Counted from the stretch's first letter, positions 23,293 through 33,754 are shown. The stretch: 64,000 nt of DNA from Pseudomonas veronii (GCF_001439695.1 NZ_JYLL01000001.1:495298-559297); one strand, 5' to 3'. Translations and numbers: made by a program. Notes: generated from the letters alone by a model not told the origin.

Positions 23293-24225
23293 ATGGAATT
23301 CATTGAAAAAGTCCGCGAAGGGTTTGCGCCCTTCGGCCCCTATCAGACCTGGTATCGCGTCACCGGCGACCTGACCTCGGGCCGTACACCGCTGGTGATC
23401 ATCCACGGCGGTCCCGGCTGCACCCATGATTACGTCGATGCCTTCAAGGACGTCGCCGCCAGTGGTCACGCCGTCATCCACTACGACCAACTGGGCAACG
23501 GCCGCTCCACGCACTTGCCCGACAAAGCCCCGTCCTTCTGGACTGTCAGCCTGTTCCTCGACGAACTGAACAACCTGCTGGACCACCTGCAAATCAGCCA
23601 GGACTACGCGATTCTCGGGCAATCCTGGGGCGGCATGCTCGGCAGCGAACACGCGATTCTGCAACCCAAGGGCCTGCGTGCGTTTATCCCGGCCAACTCG
23701 CCCACCTGCATGCGTACCTGGGTCAGCGAAGCCAACCGCCTGCGTCAGCTGCTGCCCGAAGGCGTGCATGAAACCCTGCTCAAGCATGAAGCCGCCGGCA
23801 CCTACCAGGACCCGGAATACCTCGCCGCCTCGCGGATTTTCTACGACCAGCACGTCTGCCGGGTCAACCCATGGCCGGACGAGGTTGCGCGCACGTTCGC
23901 CCAGGTCGATGCAGACCCGACCGTGTACCACGCCATGAGCGGCCCGACCGAGTTCCATGTGATCGGCAGTTTGAAGGACTGGAACGTGATTGGCCGTCTG
24001 TCGGCAATCAAGGTGCCGACCCTGGTGATTTCCGGCCGGCATGACGAAGCCACGCCGCTGGTGGTCAAGCCGTTCCTGGATGAAATCGCGGATGTGCGCT
24101 GGGCGCTGTTTGAAGACTCCAGCCACATGCCCCATGTCGAAGAGCGCCAGGCGTGCATGGGGACAGTGGTGAAGTTTTTGGATGAGGCGTGTTCAGTGCC
24201 GCACAAGACCCTCAAAGCAAGCTGA
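23293..24225 (+). CDS. pipA: Proline iminopeptidase downstream of the LuxR solo
   Basis: An S33-family peptidase of 310 residues releasing N-terminal proline, or acting on related small amides. It has the HGGPGC oxyanion motif at 39-43, the nucleophile S111 in GQSWGG and the acid/histidine end ([17 protein letters not shown]). There is no signal peptide. AGGAT lies just before the ATG. In plant-associated Pseudomonas the equivalent gene (pipA) is activated by PipR in the presence of plant material. The same regulation is inferred here from position and the upstream inverted repeat. Confidence 0.85.
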   Translation: MEFIEKVREGFAPFGPYQTWYRVTGDLTSGRTPLVIIHGGPGCTHDYVDAFKDVAASGHAVIHYDQLGNGRSTHLPDKAPSFWTVSLFLDELNNLLDHLQISQDYAILGQSWGGMLGSEHAILQPKGLRAFIPANSPTCMRTWVSEANRLRQLLPEGVHETLLKHEAAGTYQDPEYLAASRIFYDQHVCRVNPWPDEVARTFAQVDADPTVYHAMSGPTEFHVIGSLKDWNVIGRLSAIKVPTLVISGRHDEATPLVVKPFLDEIADVRWALFEDSSHMPHVEERQACMGTVVKFLDEACSVPHKTLKAS

Positions 24226-24232
24226 CGAGCAA

Positions 24233-24309
24233 TGTGGCAGCGGGCCTGCTCATGATGGCGGTGGTTCAGTCAGCGCCTGACCGCCATCGCGAGCAAACCC
24301 GCTGCCACC
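24233..24309. repeat. REP pair, degenerate
   Basis: TGTGGCAGCGGG...GATGGCGGT faces ACCGCCATC...CCCGCTGCCAC, between the convergent pipA and permease genes. Confidence 0.7.
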
Positions 24310-24312
24310 GTT

Positions 24313-25815
24313 TCAAACCTCGCTGGTCTCGGCCTTCGCGGTTTTTCTCGGCACCTCGGCCACCACTGGAATCTCCTTGCCTTCGGCATCGAACAGCTTG
24401 CCGCCCCTGAAGTAATCGCCTTCGCGCAAGACGGCCACATCCTGGAAACACAGGCTGCGCTCAGTCCCGGCCACAAACACCGACTGCTGGTCCGAATTGC
24501 CGGCGGTGAAGTGGTTGAACGCCAGGTTCAGCAAGATCGCCATGATCGCCGACGAACTGATGCCCGAATGGAAAATGGTCGCGAACCAGCTGGGAAAATG
24601 ATCGTAGAAGCTCGGCGCGGCAATCGGGATCATGCCGAAACCGATGGACGTGGCCACGATGATCAGGTTCATGTTGTTGCGGTAATCCACCTTGGACAGT
24701 GTGCGAATACCGCTGGCCGCCACGGTGCCGAACAACACGATTCCGGCACCGCCCAACACCGAGGTCGGCACTGCCGCAATCACCCGCCCCATGAACGGCA
24801 GCAGGCCGAGGACGACCAGGAACAACCCGCCCGTCGCGACCACAAAACGACTTTTCACCCCGGTGACCGCCACCAGGCCGACGTTCTGGGCGAACGCGCT
24901 CTGGGTAAACGAACCAAAGATCGGCGCGAACAGACTCGACAGCATGTCGGCACGCAAGCCATTGCCCAGGCGTTTGGAGTCGACTTTGGTGTCGATGATC
25001 TCGCCCACGGCCAGGATGTCCGCCGAAGTCTCCACCAGCGTCACCATCACCACAATGCACATGGAAATGATCGCGGCCACATGGAAGGTCGGCATGCCGA
25101 AATGGAACGGCGTGGGGAAGCCGAACATCGGCCCCTGGGTCACGCCGGAAAAGTCCGCCATGCCCAGGAACACCGCAATCACGGTGCCGATCACCATCGC
25201 CAGCAGGATCGATAACCGCGAGATCGTCGCGCTGCCGATCTTGCTCAGCAACAACACCAGCAACAGGGTCAACGCGGCCAGGCCGACGTTCGCCATGCTG
25301 CCGAAATCCGCCGCGCGGCTGTTGCCGCCCATGGCCCAGCGTGCGGCTACCGGCATCAGCGTCAGGCCGATGGTGGTGATCACAATGCCGGTCACCAACG
25401 GCGGGAAAAACTGGGTGATCCGCGAGAACACCGGCGTGATCAGCAGCCCGATAAACGACGCAGCCATCACCGCCCCGAGAATCGCCGGCACCCCACCGGC
25501 GCCATCACTGCCGACAATCGCCACCATCGTCGCCACGCCGGCAAACGACACGCCCTGCACCAGCGGCAACTGACAACCAAAGAACGGCAGGCCAAGGGTT
25601 TGCAACAACGTGGCCAGGCCGCCGGCAAACAGCGACGCGGCGATCAACAGGCCGATATCCGCCGGCGACAACCCGGCCGCCTGGCCGACGATCAACGGTA
25701 CGGCAACGATGCCGCCGTACATGGTGAGCACATGCTGCAGGCCGTAAGCCATGTTGGCGGCGACGCCGAGATTCTCATCTTCGGGTCGTTGCGATGACGC
25801 CTTCGGGATAGTCAT
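24313..25815 (-). CDS. NCS2 nucleobase:cation symporter (xanthine/uric acid type)
   Basis: An inner-membrane permease of 500 residues with about 12-14 membrane spans. NCS2 signatures are NMAYGLQHVLTMYGG in span 1, PLVQGVSFA, the span-8 segment ETSADILAVGE and FAQNVGLVAVTGVKSR. The last two resemble xanthine/urate carriers more than uracil carriers, so a purine substrate is favoured. The gene is divergent from a Tsx-like outer membrane channel. A TTGTATACAA palindrome in between may be a GntR-type operator. Confidence 0.85.
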   Translation of the reverse strand: MTIPKASSQRPEDENLGVAANMAYGLQHVLTMYGGIVAVPLIVGQAAGLSPADIGLLIAASLFAGGLATLLQTLGLPFFGCQLPLVQGVSFAGVATMVAIVGSDGAGGVPAILGAVMAASFIGLLITPVFSRITQFFPPLVTGIVITTIGLTLMPVAARWAMGGNSRAADFGSMANVGLAALTLLLVLLLSKIGSATISRLSILLAMVIGTVIAVFLGMADFSGVTQGPMFGFPTPFHFGMPTFHVAAIISMCIVVMVTLVETSADILAVGEIIDTKVDSKRLGNGLRADMLSSLFAPIFGSFTQSAFAQNVGLVAVTGVKSRFVVATGGLFLVVLGLLPFMGRVIAAVPTSVLGGAGIVLFGTVAASGIRTLSKVDYRNNMNLIIVATSIGFGMIPIAAPSFYDHFPSWFATIFHSGISSSAIMAILLNLAFNHFTAGNSDQQSVFVAGTERSLCFQDVAVLREGDYFRGGKLFDAEGKEIPVVAEVPRKTAKAETSEV

Positions 25816-25882
25816 GGTGAGGGGTTCTCTGTTTTTGTTGTGGCGCCACTGTATGCAATACCGAGACTAGATGTCCATAGAG

Positions 25883-25892
25883 TTGTATACAA
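25883..25892. promoter_or_regulatory. Palindrome TTGTATACAA, possible GntR-type operator
   Basis: A perfect 10-base palindrome in the 158 bases between the permease and porin starts. A related TGTATGCAAT lies at 25850-25859. This sequence type is bound by several GntR-family regulators; which one acts here is unknown. Confidence 0.4.
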
Positions 25893-25973
25893 TCATTCGA
25901 ACAAGATACCCTCCACCGGCGTTACAAAAACAATCCGGCCGTCATGAGCCAGAACGCCATAGGACCTAAAACA

Positions 25974-26807
25974 ATGAAAAAGGCATTACAGGGCGCAACC
26001 GTTGCATTGACCCTCCTCGGCGGCGGGGAGGCTGTCGCGCTGGAATGGATGAACAACAGCGTAGGATTTCGCTACGGCCAGCAATTCACCAACCCGAACA
26101 ACCCCGATGCATTCAGCAAGCGCATCTACAGCGTCACCCACGCCAGTGGCTACCAGTACGGCAGCAACTTTCTGAACCTCGATGTGTTTTTGTCCGACAG
26201 CCGCGACCCGCGCAAGGGCACCGACCACGGCGGCAGTGAGGTGTATGCGGTATACCGACACCAGTTGTATGCCTCCCGCGTTTTCGATACGCCGCTGGGC
26301 ACCGGGCTGATCAAGGACTACGCCCTGACCCTGGGCTTCGATGCCAACCGCAACAACAACTTTGCCTCGGCGAAAAAACGCGCGCTGGTGCTCGGCCCGA
26401 CCTTGAAGTTCAACACCGTCGGCGTATTGGACCTGAGCCTGATGTATTACAAAGAACGCAATCACAGCGGGATTCCCGGCGCGAAAGAGTCGGACCATAC
26501 CTTCGACGACACCTACATGCTCAACCTGACGTGGATGCGTCCGTTCGAGATCGGCAGCCACGCGGCCAAGTTCCAGGGGTTTATCAACCATGTCGGCAAC
26601 AAGGGCGAGGACTTCCACGGCCGCGATACCGCAGCGGAAACGCTGATGCGTAGCGCGCTGATGGTCGCGGTGCGACCCGGCAAGCGCGTAACGCCGAACC
26701 TGTACCTCGGAGTGGGCTACGAGTACTGGCATAACAAGTTCGGTGTGGACGGCGGTCGGGGCAGTCGCACGTCGACACCCACGCTGAATATGGAAGTGAC
26801 GTTCTAG
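25974..26807 (+). CDS. Nucleoside-specific outer membrane channel (Tsx/OmpK family)
   Basis: A beta-barrel porin of 277 residues. The ATG at 25974 opens a signal peptide (MKKALQGATVALTLLGGGEAVA). Alternating aromatic strands follow, and the last residue is the outer-membrane-typical phenylalanine. The segments WMNNSVGFRYGQQF and DVFLSDSRDP fit the OmpK/Tsx family. It probably lets nucleosides or purines across the outer membrane for the divergent NCS2 permease. An in-frame ATG at 25944 has no conserved sequence. AGGA at 25961 favours the later start. Confidence 0.82.
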   Translation: MKKALQGATVALTLLGGGEAVALEWMNNSVGFRYGQQFTNPNNPDAFSKRIYSVTHASGYQYGSNFLNLDVFLSDSRDPRKGTDHGGSEVYAVYRHQLYASRVFDTPLGTGLIKDYALTLGFDANRNNNFASAKKRALVLGPTLKFNTVGVLDLSLMYYKERNHSGIPGAKESDHTFDDTYMLNLTWMRPFEIGSHAAKFQGFINHVGNKGEDFHGRDTAAETLMRSALMVAVRPGKRVTPNLYLGVGYEYWHNKFGVDGGRGSRTSTPTLNMEVTF

Positions 26808-26843
26808 GATTTACCGCTCAAGCCCCTGAAGAAACCGTAATCA

Positions 26844-26870
26844 CGTGTGGGAGTTGGCTTGCCTGCGATC
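26844..26870. repeat. Single REP half
   Basis: GTGTGGGAGTTGGCTTGCCTGCGAT is one unpaired, diverged REP unit between the porin and the convergent punC. Confidence 0.5.
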
Positions 26871-26925
26871 GCATCGGCTCGGTAAACCTGATGCAGCGCA
26901 GGCTATCCAGCGCGCACCTGTCAGA

Positions 26926-28110
26926 TCAAGCATTCGCCAACTGCGAATCATCGGTTTTCGGCCGCGCCAACCAGTAACCCAGCACCGCCAGCGGCGCGGT
27001 CGCCAGCATCACGATCACGGTGATCAGCAGCGGCTGTTCGAGCATCGACGACACCAACAGGCTGCTGAGAAAACACAGGCCCAGTTGCAGGGTGTTTTGC
27101 AGCGCCGCTGCCTTGCCGGAATTTTCCGCAAACGGCATCAGCGCATTCGCCACCACGATGGGATAACTGGCGCCGTTGACCAGCGCCATCAGGCAGAACG
27201 GAATCAACAAGGTGGTCAGGGTCGGCACGCTCAAGGTGGCGACCAGGTACAACACCAGCATGCTGATGCAGTAGGCCACCAGCAGCCAGGGCAACAGCGT
27301 CTTGCCCTGGAATCGCTGCAACGCGCTGCGGCAGCTGTAGCCTCCGATCAGGAACGCGAGGGTCGGCAGCACATAACTCAGGCCGATGTCATTCGGGCTG
27401 TAGCCCATATCGCCGAGGATGAACGGCGAGGCGGTCAACCAGGCGAAGAAACTGGCGGAGCAGGCAGCAAAGATCATGACGTTGCCGGTGAACACGCGCG
27501 AGCCGAGCAATTGTCCATAACCGAGGCGCGTCGGTTCGCCCGCCTCCGCCAGCCGTTTCGGCGCCGTGCGCAGGAACAGAGTCGGCAGCAGCAACAGCAG
27601 CGACACGCCCAGCAACACCGCGAAAATCGCCTGCCAGCCAAAGTGATTCAGCACCATGGCCCCCAACAGCGGCGCCAGGGCCGGCGACAACGACATCAGC
27701 GGCATGATGCTGGCGAACACGCGGTGAGCCTTGTCGGCCGGGTAGCGGTCAATCACCAGTGCCTGCCAACTCACGGCGGCGGAACACACGCCAATCGCCT
27801 GGATAAAACGCAGTGCCAGCAGTTGCGTGGCGGTCTCGACCCAGAACATGCCGACGCAACCCAGCACGAACAGGCTCAGGCCCGTGAGCAGGATCGGTTT
27901 GCGCCCCAGTCGGTCAGACAACGGCCCCCACAACAACTGCCCCACGGCAAAGCCCGCGAGGAAAATACTCAAGCTGGCGCCCACCGCGCCCGCGCCGATG
28001 TGTAATTGCTCGCCCATGGCGCCGAACGCCGGCAAGTACATGTCCATGGCGAGATAACCGAGCATGCTCAGCCCCGCCAGGTACCAGGTGAAACCAAAAG
28101 AATTTTTCAT
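26926..28110 (-). CDS. punC: Bcr/CflA-type MFS transporter, purine nucleoside (PunC-like)
   Basis: A 12-span major facilitator of 394 residues. The N-terminus [15 protein letters not shown] and the loop [16 protein letters not shown] are Bcr/CflA signatures. It is divergent from a regulator nearly identical in pattern to E. coli PunR, whose neighbour PunC (YdhC) imports purine nucleosides. The same role is inferred here. Confidence 0.82.
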   Translation of the reverse strand: MKNSFGFTWYLAGLSMLGYLAMDMYLPAFGAMGEQLHIGAGAVGASLSIFLAGFAVGQLLWGPLSDRLGRKPILLTGLSLFVLGCVGMFWVETATQLLALRFIQAIGVCSAAVSWQALVIDRYPADKAHRVFASIMPLMSLSPALAPLLGAMVLNHFGWQAIFAVLLGVSLLLLLPTLFLRTAPKRLAEAGEPTRLGYGQLLGSRVFTGNVMIFAACSASFFAWLTASPFILGDMGYSPNDIGLSYVLPTLAFLIGGYSCRSALQRFQGKTLLPWLLVAYCISMLVLYLVATLSVPTLTTLLIPFCLMALVNGASYPIVVANALMPFAENSGKAAALQNTLQLGLCFLSSLLVSSMLEQPLLITVIVMLATAPLAVLGYWLARPKTDDSQLANA

Positions 28111-28232
28111 TGAAGCCTTGTTGAACCTGCCATCAAACTATTTGCTGACTGCTGCCCATTATGAAGCTGGCAGCCTCTCTGTGAAGCGATAATAATTGGA
28201 CACTTCTATCAATTAATTTGAAGGCAACCGCC

Positions 28233-29147
28233 ATGTGGTCCGAATACTCCCTGGATGTGGTCGATGCCGTCGCACGCCATGGCAGCTTCAGCGCCGCCGC
28301 CCAGGAATTGCACCGCGTGCCGTCGGCCATCAGCTACACGGTGCGTCAGTTGGAAGAGTGGCTGGCCGTGCCCTTGTTCGTGCGGCGCCATCGCGACGTC
28401 GAGCTCACCGCGGCCGGCCGTCTATTTATAGACGAAGCCCGCGGCGTGATGAAAACCATGCTCGGTACACGGCGCCTGTGCCAGCAAGTGGCCAATGGCT
28501 GGAGCGGCCAGTTGAAGGTCGCGGTGGACTCCATCGTCAAACCCCAGCGCTGCCGGCAGTTGGTGCTGGATTTCTATCGGCGGTTCCCTGACGTGGAATT
28601 GCTGCTGGAGTACGAGGTGTACAACGGCGTGTGGGACGCCCTCGCCGATGAGCGCACCGACATCGTGATCGGCGCCACCAGCGCGGTGCCGGTGGCGAGT
28701 CACTTCACATTTCGCGATATGGGCCTGTTGAACTGGTTGTGCGTGGTCAGCGCGAAACATCCGCTGGCGGCGCAGGATGGTTTGCTCAGTGACGATCAAC
28801 TGCGCCCGTTCGCGTCCCTGTGCATGACCGACACCTCGCGCAACCTGCCCAAGCGCGATACCTGGACCCTGGATAACCAGCGCCGGCTGGTGGTACCGAA
28901 CTGGGCCTCGGCCATTGACTGCCTGCGCGACGGCCTGTGCGTCGGCATGGCGCCGGCGCATCAGGTGTTGCCGTGGATCGAACGCGGTGAGTTGGTCGCG
29001 CTGCAACTGCGCCGGCCGTTCCCGGCCAGCCCGTCATGCGTGGCCTGGGCACAGAACAAACTGTCCCCGGCGATGAGTTGGTTGCTGGACTACCTGGGGG
29101 ATAGCGAGACGATGAACCAAGAGTGGTTGAATGGGAGTGACCGCTGA
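28233..29147 (+). CDS. punR: LysR-family regulator PunR
   Basis: A transcription factor of 304 residues. The N-terminal HTH reads SLDVVDAVARHGSFSAAAQE followed by LHRVPSAISYTVRQLEEWL, and the C-terminus reads LLDYLGDSETMNQEWL. Both agree closely with E. coli PunR (YdhB), which activates punC with adenosine or hypoxanthine as effectors. GAAGG precedes the ATG at 28233. The 122 bases between punC and punR hold the shared promoter. Confidence 0.88.
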   Translation: MWSEYSLDVVDAVARHGSFSAAAQELHRVPSAISYTVRQLEEWLAVPLFVRRHRDVELTAAGRLFIDEARGVMKTMLGTRRLCQQVANGWSGQLKVAVDSIVKPQRCRQLVLDFYRRFPDVELLLEYEVYNGVWDALADERTDIVIGATSAVPVASHFTFRDMGLLNWLCVVSAKHPLAAQDGLLSDDQLRPFASLCMTDTSRNLPKRDTWTLDNQRRLVVPNWASAIDCLRDGLCVGMAPAHQVLPWIERGELVALQLRRPFPASPSCVAWAQNKLSPAMSWLLDYLGDSETMNQEWLNGSDR

Positions 29148-29160
29148 AGATCACCGGAAT

Positions 29161-29257
29161 CCCCTGTAGGAGGGGGCTTGCCCCCGATGGCGGTGTGTCA
29201 GTTGCAGATTGCTCGACTGATGCACCGCCATCGGGGGCAAGCCCCCTCCCACAGGGG
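29161..29257. repeat. REP pair
   Basis: 35-base arms 29161-29195 and 29223-29257, complementary except at one position, of the GGGGGCTTGCCCCC class. Between punR and the convergent aminotransferase. Confidence 0.9.
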
Positions 29258-29265
29258 ATCTCATT

Positions 29266-30435
29266 TCAATCCAGCAAGCGGGTGATGGCCCGCACGATCA
29301 TCTCGACCTCCTTGGCCTCCAGGGTCAGCGGCGGCAGCAGGCGAATCACCTTGCCCCGCGTCACGTTGATCAACAACCCATGTTCCTCGGCGGCGCGCAG
29401 GGCCAGCTCGCGACACGGGTCTGCCAGCTCGATGCCGATCATCAAGCCCTTGCCACGAATCGCCAAGACCTGCGGGTGCTCATCCAACTCCACCCGTAAG
29501 CGGGCCAACAAGCGCTCGCCCTGTTGCGCGGCATTCTGCAGCAGGCCTTGTTCTTCAATGATCTCCAGCACGGTGCAACCCACCCGGCAGGCCAATGGGT
29601 TACCGCCGAACGTGCTGCCGTGGCTGCCCGGAGTGAACAAGTCGGCCGCCACGTTCCTGGCCAGGCAGGCACCGATGGGCACGCCGTTGCCGAGGCCTTT
29701 GGCCAGGGTCATCACGTCCGGCACGATGCCCTCGTGTTGGAAGGCAAACCAGGCGCCGGTGCGGCCGATGCCGGTCTGGATTTCATCGAGCATCATCAGC
29801 CAGCCGTGGCGCGTGCAGTGAGCGCGCAGGGCTTTCAGGTAACCCGGCGGCGCCACTTGCACCCCGCTTTCGCCCTGGATCGGTTCCAGCAAGACCGCTG
29901 CGATGCGCGTGCCGAACGCTTGCGTGATCGCCTCCAGCGCCGCCAGGTCGCCGAAGCCGACCTTGAGAAAATCCCCCGGCAAGCGCTGGAACCCCAAGCG
30001 TACCGAAGGCCCGTCGCTGGCCGCCATGGTGCCCAGCGTGCGGCCGTGGAAGGCGTTTTCCATCACCACCACCAACGGCGCCTCGATGCCTTTTTTCCAG
30101 CCGTGCAACCGCGCCAGTTTTAGCGCGGTCTCGTTGGCTTCGGCGCCGGAGTTGTTGAAAAACGCACGATCGAGGCCCGACAGTTGGGTCAGACGCTGGG
30201 CCAAGCGTTGTTGCCAATCGATGCTGTAGAGGTTGGAGGTGTGCAACAGCAGCCCGGCTTGTTCGCTGATGGCTGTCACCAGTTTCGGATGGGAGTGTCC
30301 GACGTTGGTCACGGCCACGCCTGCCACGGCGTCCAGGTATTCGCGCCCCTGCTGGTCCCACAGGCGCGTGCCCAGGCCACGCGTAAAGCTCAAGGCCAAG
30401 GGTTGGTAAGTGGTCATCAGGCAAGCGGCGGTCAT
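29266..30435 (-). CDS. Class III aminotransferase, acetylornithine type
   Basis: A PLP enzyme of 389 residues resembling ArgD/AstC. It shows [18 protein letters not shown], the [13 protein letters not shown] aspartate motif, the PLP-lysine in [13 protein letters not shown] and [12 protein letters not shown]. It stands alone next to a LysR regulator, not with arginine genes, so it may be a secondary omega-aminotransferase. A start at the seventh codon (30417) is possible. Confidence 0.85.
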   Translation of the reverse strand: MTAACLMTTYQPLALSFTRGLGTRLWDQQGREYLDAVAGVAVTNVGHSHPKLVTAISEQAGLLLHTSNLYSIDWQQRLAQRLTQLSGLDRAFFNNSGAEANETALKLARLHGWKKGIEAPLVVVMENAFHGRTLGTMAASDGPSVRLGFQRLPGDFLKVGFGDLAALEAITQAFGTRIAAVLLEPIQGESGVQVAPPGYLKALRAHCTRHGWLMMLDEIQTGIGRTGAWFAFQHEGIVPDVMTLAKGLGNGVPIGACLARNVAADLFTPGSHGSTFGGNPLACRVGCTVLEIIEEQGLLQNAAQQGERLLARLRVELDEHPQVLAIRGKGLMIGIELADPCRELALRAAEEHGLLINVTRGKVIRLLPPLTLEAKEVEMIVRAITRLLD

Positions 30436-30538
30436 GGTGGCAAGCTCCAGTGCAGGGTTGGGATGGGTCCAGTATCGTTAGCCACCCAAGCTGGATAAAC
30501 TGTGCTTTTCTGCAATGACTTTAAACCAGGGCTTGATA

Positions 30539-31444
30539 ATGGATCTGTTCCAGGCGATGTCGGTGTATGTGAAAGTGGTCGAGACCGGCAGCATGACCGC
30601 CGCGGCCCATGCCAGTGGGATGTCGACCACCATGGTCGGCAACCATTTGCGTGCCCTGGAGCAACGCCTGGGGGTCAGCCTGCTCAAGCGCACCACGCGC
30701 AAGCAAAGCCTCACGGAATTCGGCGGGCAGTATTACCAGCGCTGCCTGGAAGTGCTGGGGCTGGTGGCCGACTCCGAGCAATTGGCCGAACAGGCCCACA
30801 GCGACGTGCCCAAGGGCACCCTGCGCATCACCGCCCCGCCCGCCTTCGGCACCGAACGCCTGGCGCCGGCCTTGAGCGAATTTTCCCAACGTTACCCGCA
30901 GATCAAGCTGTACGTGGTGCTCAGCAATCAACGCATGGACCTGGTCGACAGCGGCTTCGACGTGGCCATCCGCCTGGGCGAGCTGGAACCCTCAAGCCTG
31001 ATCGCCCGGCCCCTGCAGGACTACACCATCACCCTGTGCGCCGCACCGGATTACCTGGCGCGACGCGGCACGCCGCAAACGCCCGAGGATCTGCAACAAC
31101 ACGACTGCCTGGCCTTCGCCTACCCATCCGGCGACGATTGGCGTAACGCCGACAAACTGTGGCGCATGAGCGACGCGGACGGCGAAGTGGAGATTCCGGT
31201 GTCCGGCTCGCTGACCATCAACAGCTCGCAAGCCCTGCGCCAGGCGGCAGTGCAAGGCATGGGCATCGTCATGCTGCCCGATGCCCTGGTGCAGCCCGAC
31301 CTGCAGAGCGGGAAGCTGGTGGCCTTGCTGACCGCCTATCAACTGCCCCGCCGCCCCATGCATTTGCTGTACGGCCAGGATCGTTACCGCCTGCCTAAAC
31401 TGCGGGCTTTCGTGGATTTTGCCCTGGAGAAATGGGCGCGCTAA
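30539..31444 (+). CDS. LysR-family transcriptional regulator
   Basis: 301 residues: the N-terminal HTH MSVYVKVVETGSMTAAAHA followed by MSTTMVGNHLRALEQRLGV, then a LysR effector domain. AGGG at 30527 suits the ATG at 30539; an ATG at 30515 adds eight residues. Divergent from the aminotransferase gene, with 103 bases between, so it may control it. The 3' end overlaps the convergent HAD gene by 4 bases. Confidence 0.88.
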   Translation: MDLFQAMSVYVKVVETGSMTAAAHASGMSTTMVGNHLRALEQRLGVSLLKRTTRKQSLTEFGGQYYQRCLEVLGLVADSEQLAEQAHSDVPKGTLRITAPPAFGTERLAPALSEFSQRYPQIKLYVVLSNQRMDLVDSGFDVAIRLGELEPSSLIARPLQDYTITLCAAPDYLARRGTPQTPEDLQQHDCLAFAYPSGDDWRNADKLWRMSDADGEVEIPVSGSLTINSSQALRQAAVQGMGIVMLPDALVQPDLQSGKLVALLTAYQLPRRPMHLLYGQDRYRLPKLRAFVDFALEKWAR

Positions 31445-32064
31445 AAGCCCACGCCCAATTCACGCAGACGCTCAGCGGTGCGCTCGGCGCAAACGTGGTG
31501 AATGCCTTGCCAGCCCAGGGCGATAGCCGCGTCGATATTGCCCGCGACATCATCGATGAACACCACTTCGGCAGGCTGGATATCCGGCAGATGAGCGCGC
31601 ACCTGGCCGAGGCTGGCGTGATAGATCGCGGCATCGGGCTTGATCAGCTTCAACTCGCCGGAGACCACGATGTCGCGAAAACACTGCAGGAACGGGTAGT
31701 TGGCCCGCGCATAGGGGAACGTCTCGGCCGACCAATTGGTGAGCCCGAACAGCGGCACGTCGGCCTGATGCAGCGCCTTGAGAATGGCCACGCCCTCGGG
31801 CAACGGCCCGCGCAGCATTTCATGCCAGCGGTCGTAGTAGGCCGTGATCAAGGTTTCGTGCTGGGGATATTGCGCGACCAGGCTGCGCGTCGCCTCGGCC
31901 AGGGTGCGACCGGCGTCTTGCTCGGTGTTCCAGGCCTGGGTGCAGATGTTGTCGAGGAACCATTGCCGCTCCTCTTCATCGGCGATCAGCTGGCGGTACA
32001 GGTGCTGCGGGCTCCAATCGAACAGGACACCGCCAAAATCAAAAACGACTGCACGAATCGTCAT
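31441..32064 (-). CDS. HAD-superfamily hydrolase (subfamily IA)
   Basis: A phosphatase of 207 residues with the nucleophile DFGGVLFDW near residue 9, the FGLTNWSAE threonine motif, the lysine in LIKPDAAIY and VFIDDVAGNIDAA. The pattern resembles YihX-type sugar phosphatases. The substrate cannot be read from the sequence. Confidence 0.87.
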   Translation of the reverse strand: MTIRAVVFDFGGVLFDWSPQHLYRQLIADEEERQWFLDNICTQAWNTEQDAGRTLAEATRSLVAQYPQHETLITAYYDRWHEMLRGPLPEGVAILKALHQADVPLFGLTNWSAETFPYARANYPFLQCFRDIVVSGELKLIKPDAAIYHASLGQVRAHLPDIQPAEVVFIDDVAGNIDAAIALGWQGIHHVCAERTAERLRELGVGF

Positions 32065-32134
32065 CAGATCCTCCGTTAGCGTGAGTTGATAGCGGATGGA
32101 GTCTGGCAGATCGCGATGGCTTTACACACAACGA

Positions 32135-32225
32135 ATGTGGGAGCGGGCTTGCTCGCGATGGCGGTTTGTCAGTGCCGGAGGTTTCGGCTGACCCACTGCA
32201 ATCGCGGGCAAGCCCGCTCCCACAT
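32135..32225. repeat. REP pair
   Basis: ATGTGGGAGCGGGCTTG at 32135 is inverted against CAAGCCCGCTCCCACAT ending at 32225, between the HAD gene promoter and the fabV 3' end. Confidence 0.88.
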
Positions 32226-32240
32226 GTTTTTCGAGCGTGT

Positions 32241-33434
32241 TTAGGCTTGGACCAGACCGTTGATCTTCACGGTCGGATTCACATCAGCCTCGTAGTCCAC
32301 GCCGTCGATCTCAAAGCCGAACAAGCGCAGGAACTCAGCCTTGTAGCCGGCAAAATCGCTGATCTCGTTGACGTTGTCGTCGGTGACCTGATTCCACAGC
32401 GCAGCCACGGCGTCCTGGACTTTCGGTTGCAGCTCGGCCAGGTCGGCACGCAGGCGGCCGTCGGCGTCGAGCTTCGGCTCGCGGCCGTACAGGCTGTCCT
32501 TGAACAGGCCATAGACCTGCTCGATGCAACCTTCGTGAGTGCCCTGCTCTTTCATCACTTTGAACAGCAACGACAGGTACAGCGGCATGATCGGGATCGC
32601 CGAGCTGGCCTGGGTGACCACAGCCTTGAGCACCGACACGCGGGCGTCGCCCTTCAGTGCGGCCAAGTTGTCGCGCAGGGTCAGGACTTTCTTGTCCAGG
32701 TCCTTCTTGGCTTCGCCGATGGAGCCGTTCCAGTAGATATCCTGGGTCAACTTCTCGCCGAGGTAGGTGAACGCCGTGGTCTTGGCGCCTTCAGCCAGCA
32801 CGTCCGCTTCACGCAGGGCGTCGATCCACAGCTGCCAGTCTTCGCCGCCCATGACTTTCACGGTGCCGTCGATTTCTTCCTGGGTGGCCGGCTCAAGGGT
32901 GGTGTCGACGACAACGCCCTTGTCGGTGTTGATCCCGCGCAGGGTCACGGCCTTGCCGATCGGCTTGAGCGTGGAGTTGTGCACCACGCCCTGCGGGTCG
33001 GTGCGGCGTGGCGCGGCCAGGCTGTAGACCACCAGGTCGATCTTGCCCAGGTCTTTCTTGATGGTCTCGATGGTCAGGCGCTTGATCTCGTCAGAGAACG
33101 CGTCGCCGTTGATGCTCTTGGCGTACAGGCCTTTTTCGACGGCAAACTTCTCGAACGCGGCGCTGTTGTACCAGCCGGCGGAGCTCAGCTTGCCTTCTTC
33201 GCCTTCTTTCTCAAAAAACACGCCCAGGGTATCGGCGCCGCAGCCAAACGCAGCACTGATGCGCGCGGCCAGGCCGTAACCGGTGGAAGCACCGAGGACC
33301 AGCACCTTTTTCGGGCCGCCTTCGATGACGCCGTGTTGGGTGACGTAGTCGATCTGTTCCTTGACGTTCGCTTCACAGCCAACAGGGTGAGCGGTCACAC
33401 AGATAAAGCCACGAACCCGCGGTTTGATGATCAT
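32241..33434 (-). CDS. fabV: Enoyl-ACP reductase FabV (trans-2-enoyl-CoA reductase family)
   Basis: The NADH-dependent last step of fatty acid elongation. The 397 residues begin [20 protein letters not shown] and contain [14 protein letters not shown] (NADH site), [11 protein letters not shown] and the FabV catalytic pattern Y-x8-K ([10 protein letters not shown]). FabV is naturally insensitive to triclosan, so this gene predicts triclosan tolerance. AGAGGCAG precedes the ATG at 33434. An upstream in-frame extension to 33479 is not conserved in character. Confidence 0.95.
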   Translation of the reverse strand: MIIKPRVRGFICVTAHPVGCEANVKEQIDYVTQHGVIEGGPKKVLVLGASTGYGLAARISAAFGCGADTLGVFFEKEGEEGKLSSAGWYNSAAFEKFAVEKGLYAKSINGDAFSDEIKRLTIETIKKDLGKIDLVVYSLAAPRRTDPQGVVHNSTLKPIGKAVTLRGINTDKGVVVDTTLEPATQEEIDGTVKVMGGEDWQLWIDALREADVLAEGAKTTAFTYLGEKLTQDIYWNGSIGEAKKDLDKKVLTLRDNLAALKGDARVSVLKAVVTQASSAIPIMPLYLSLLFKVMKEQGTHEGCIEQVYGLFKDSLYGREPKLDADGRLRADLAELQPKVQDAVAALWNQVTDDNVNEISDFAGYKAEFLRLFGFEIDGVDYEADVNPTVKINGLVQA

Positions 33435-33754
33435 AAAATTTCTGCCTCTTCCAAGGTGCCGAAGGCCAATGGTGGCCATTCAACGTAATCGTACCGGTCT
33501 ATGACGTCCAAAAAACCGAAGCGTCACGATAGTCGCAAATCTTCTGTTTACAAAATCCAATCCCAAACTCGCCGCGCAAGCCGCGCCGCGGGTTAAAAAC
33601 TGTGTCAGTTCTTCACAATTTCGCAATATTTAAAACGCCCATCGACCTGAGAACGTCTTATCATGACGAGGTTATTTCAATATGTTTCGCAACCCCACCA
33701 CTCGCAGCCACGCATCTGGACCTGTCGAATGGAGTCCAGCTGGAGCTGAGTTTC
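33435..33754. other. Divergent promoter region, fabV / LpxO-like gene
   Basis: 320 bases without a convincing gene. A frame open from 33602 joins the LpxO-like gene, but its first 51 codons look non-coding and the membrane protein starts naturally at 33755. I see no clear operator. Confidence 0.5.

Noticed and set aside
33602..33754. N-terminal extension of the LpxO-like protein
   Set aside because: The extra 51 codons show no family similarity, while the ATG at 33755 gives the expected membrane anchor and has a ribosome site.
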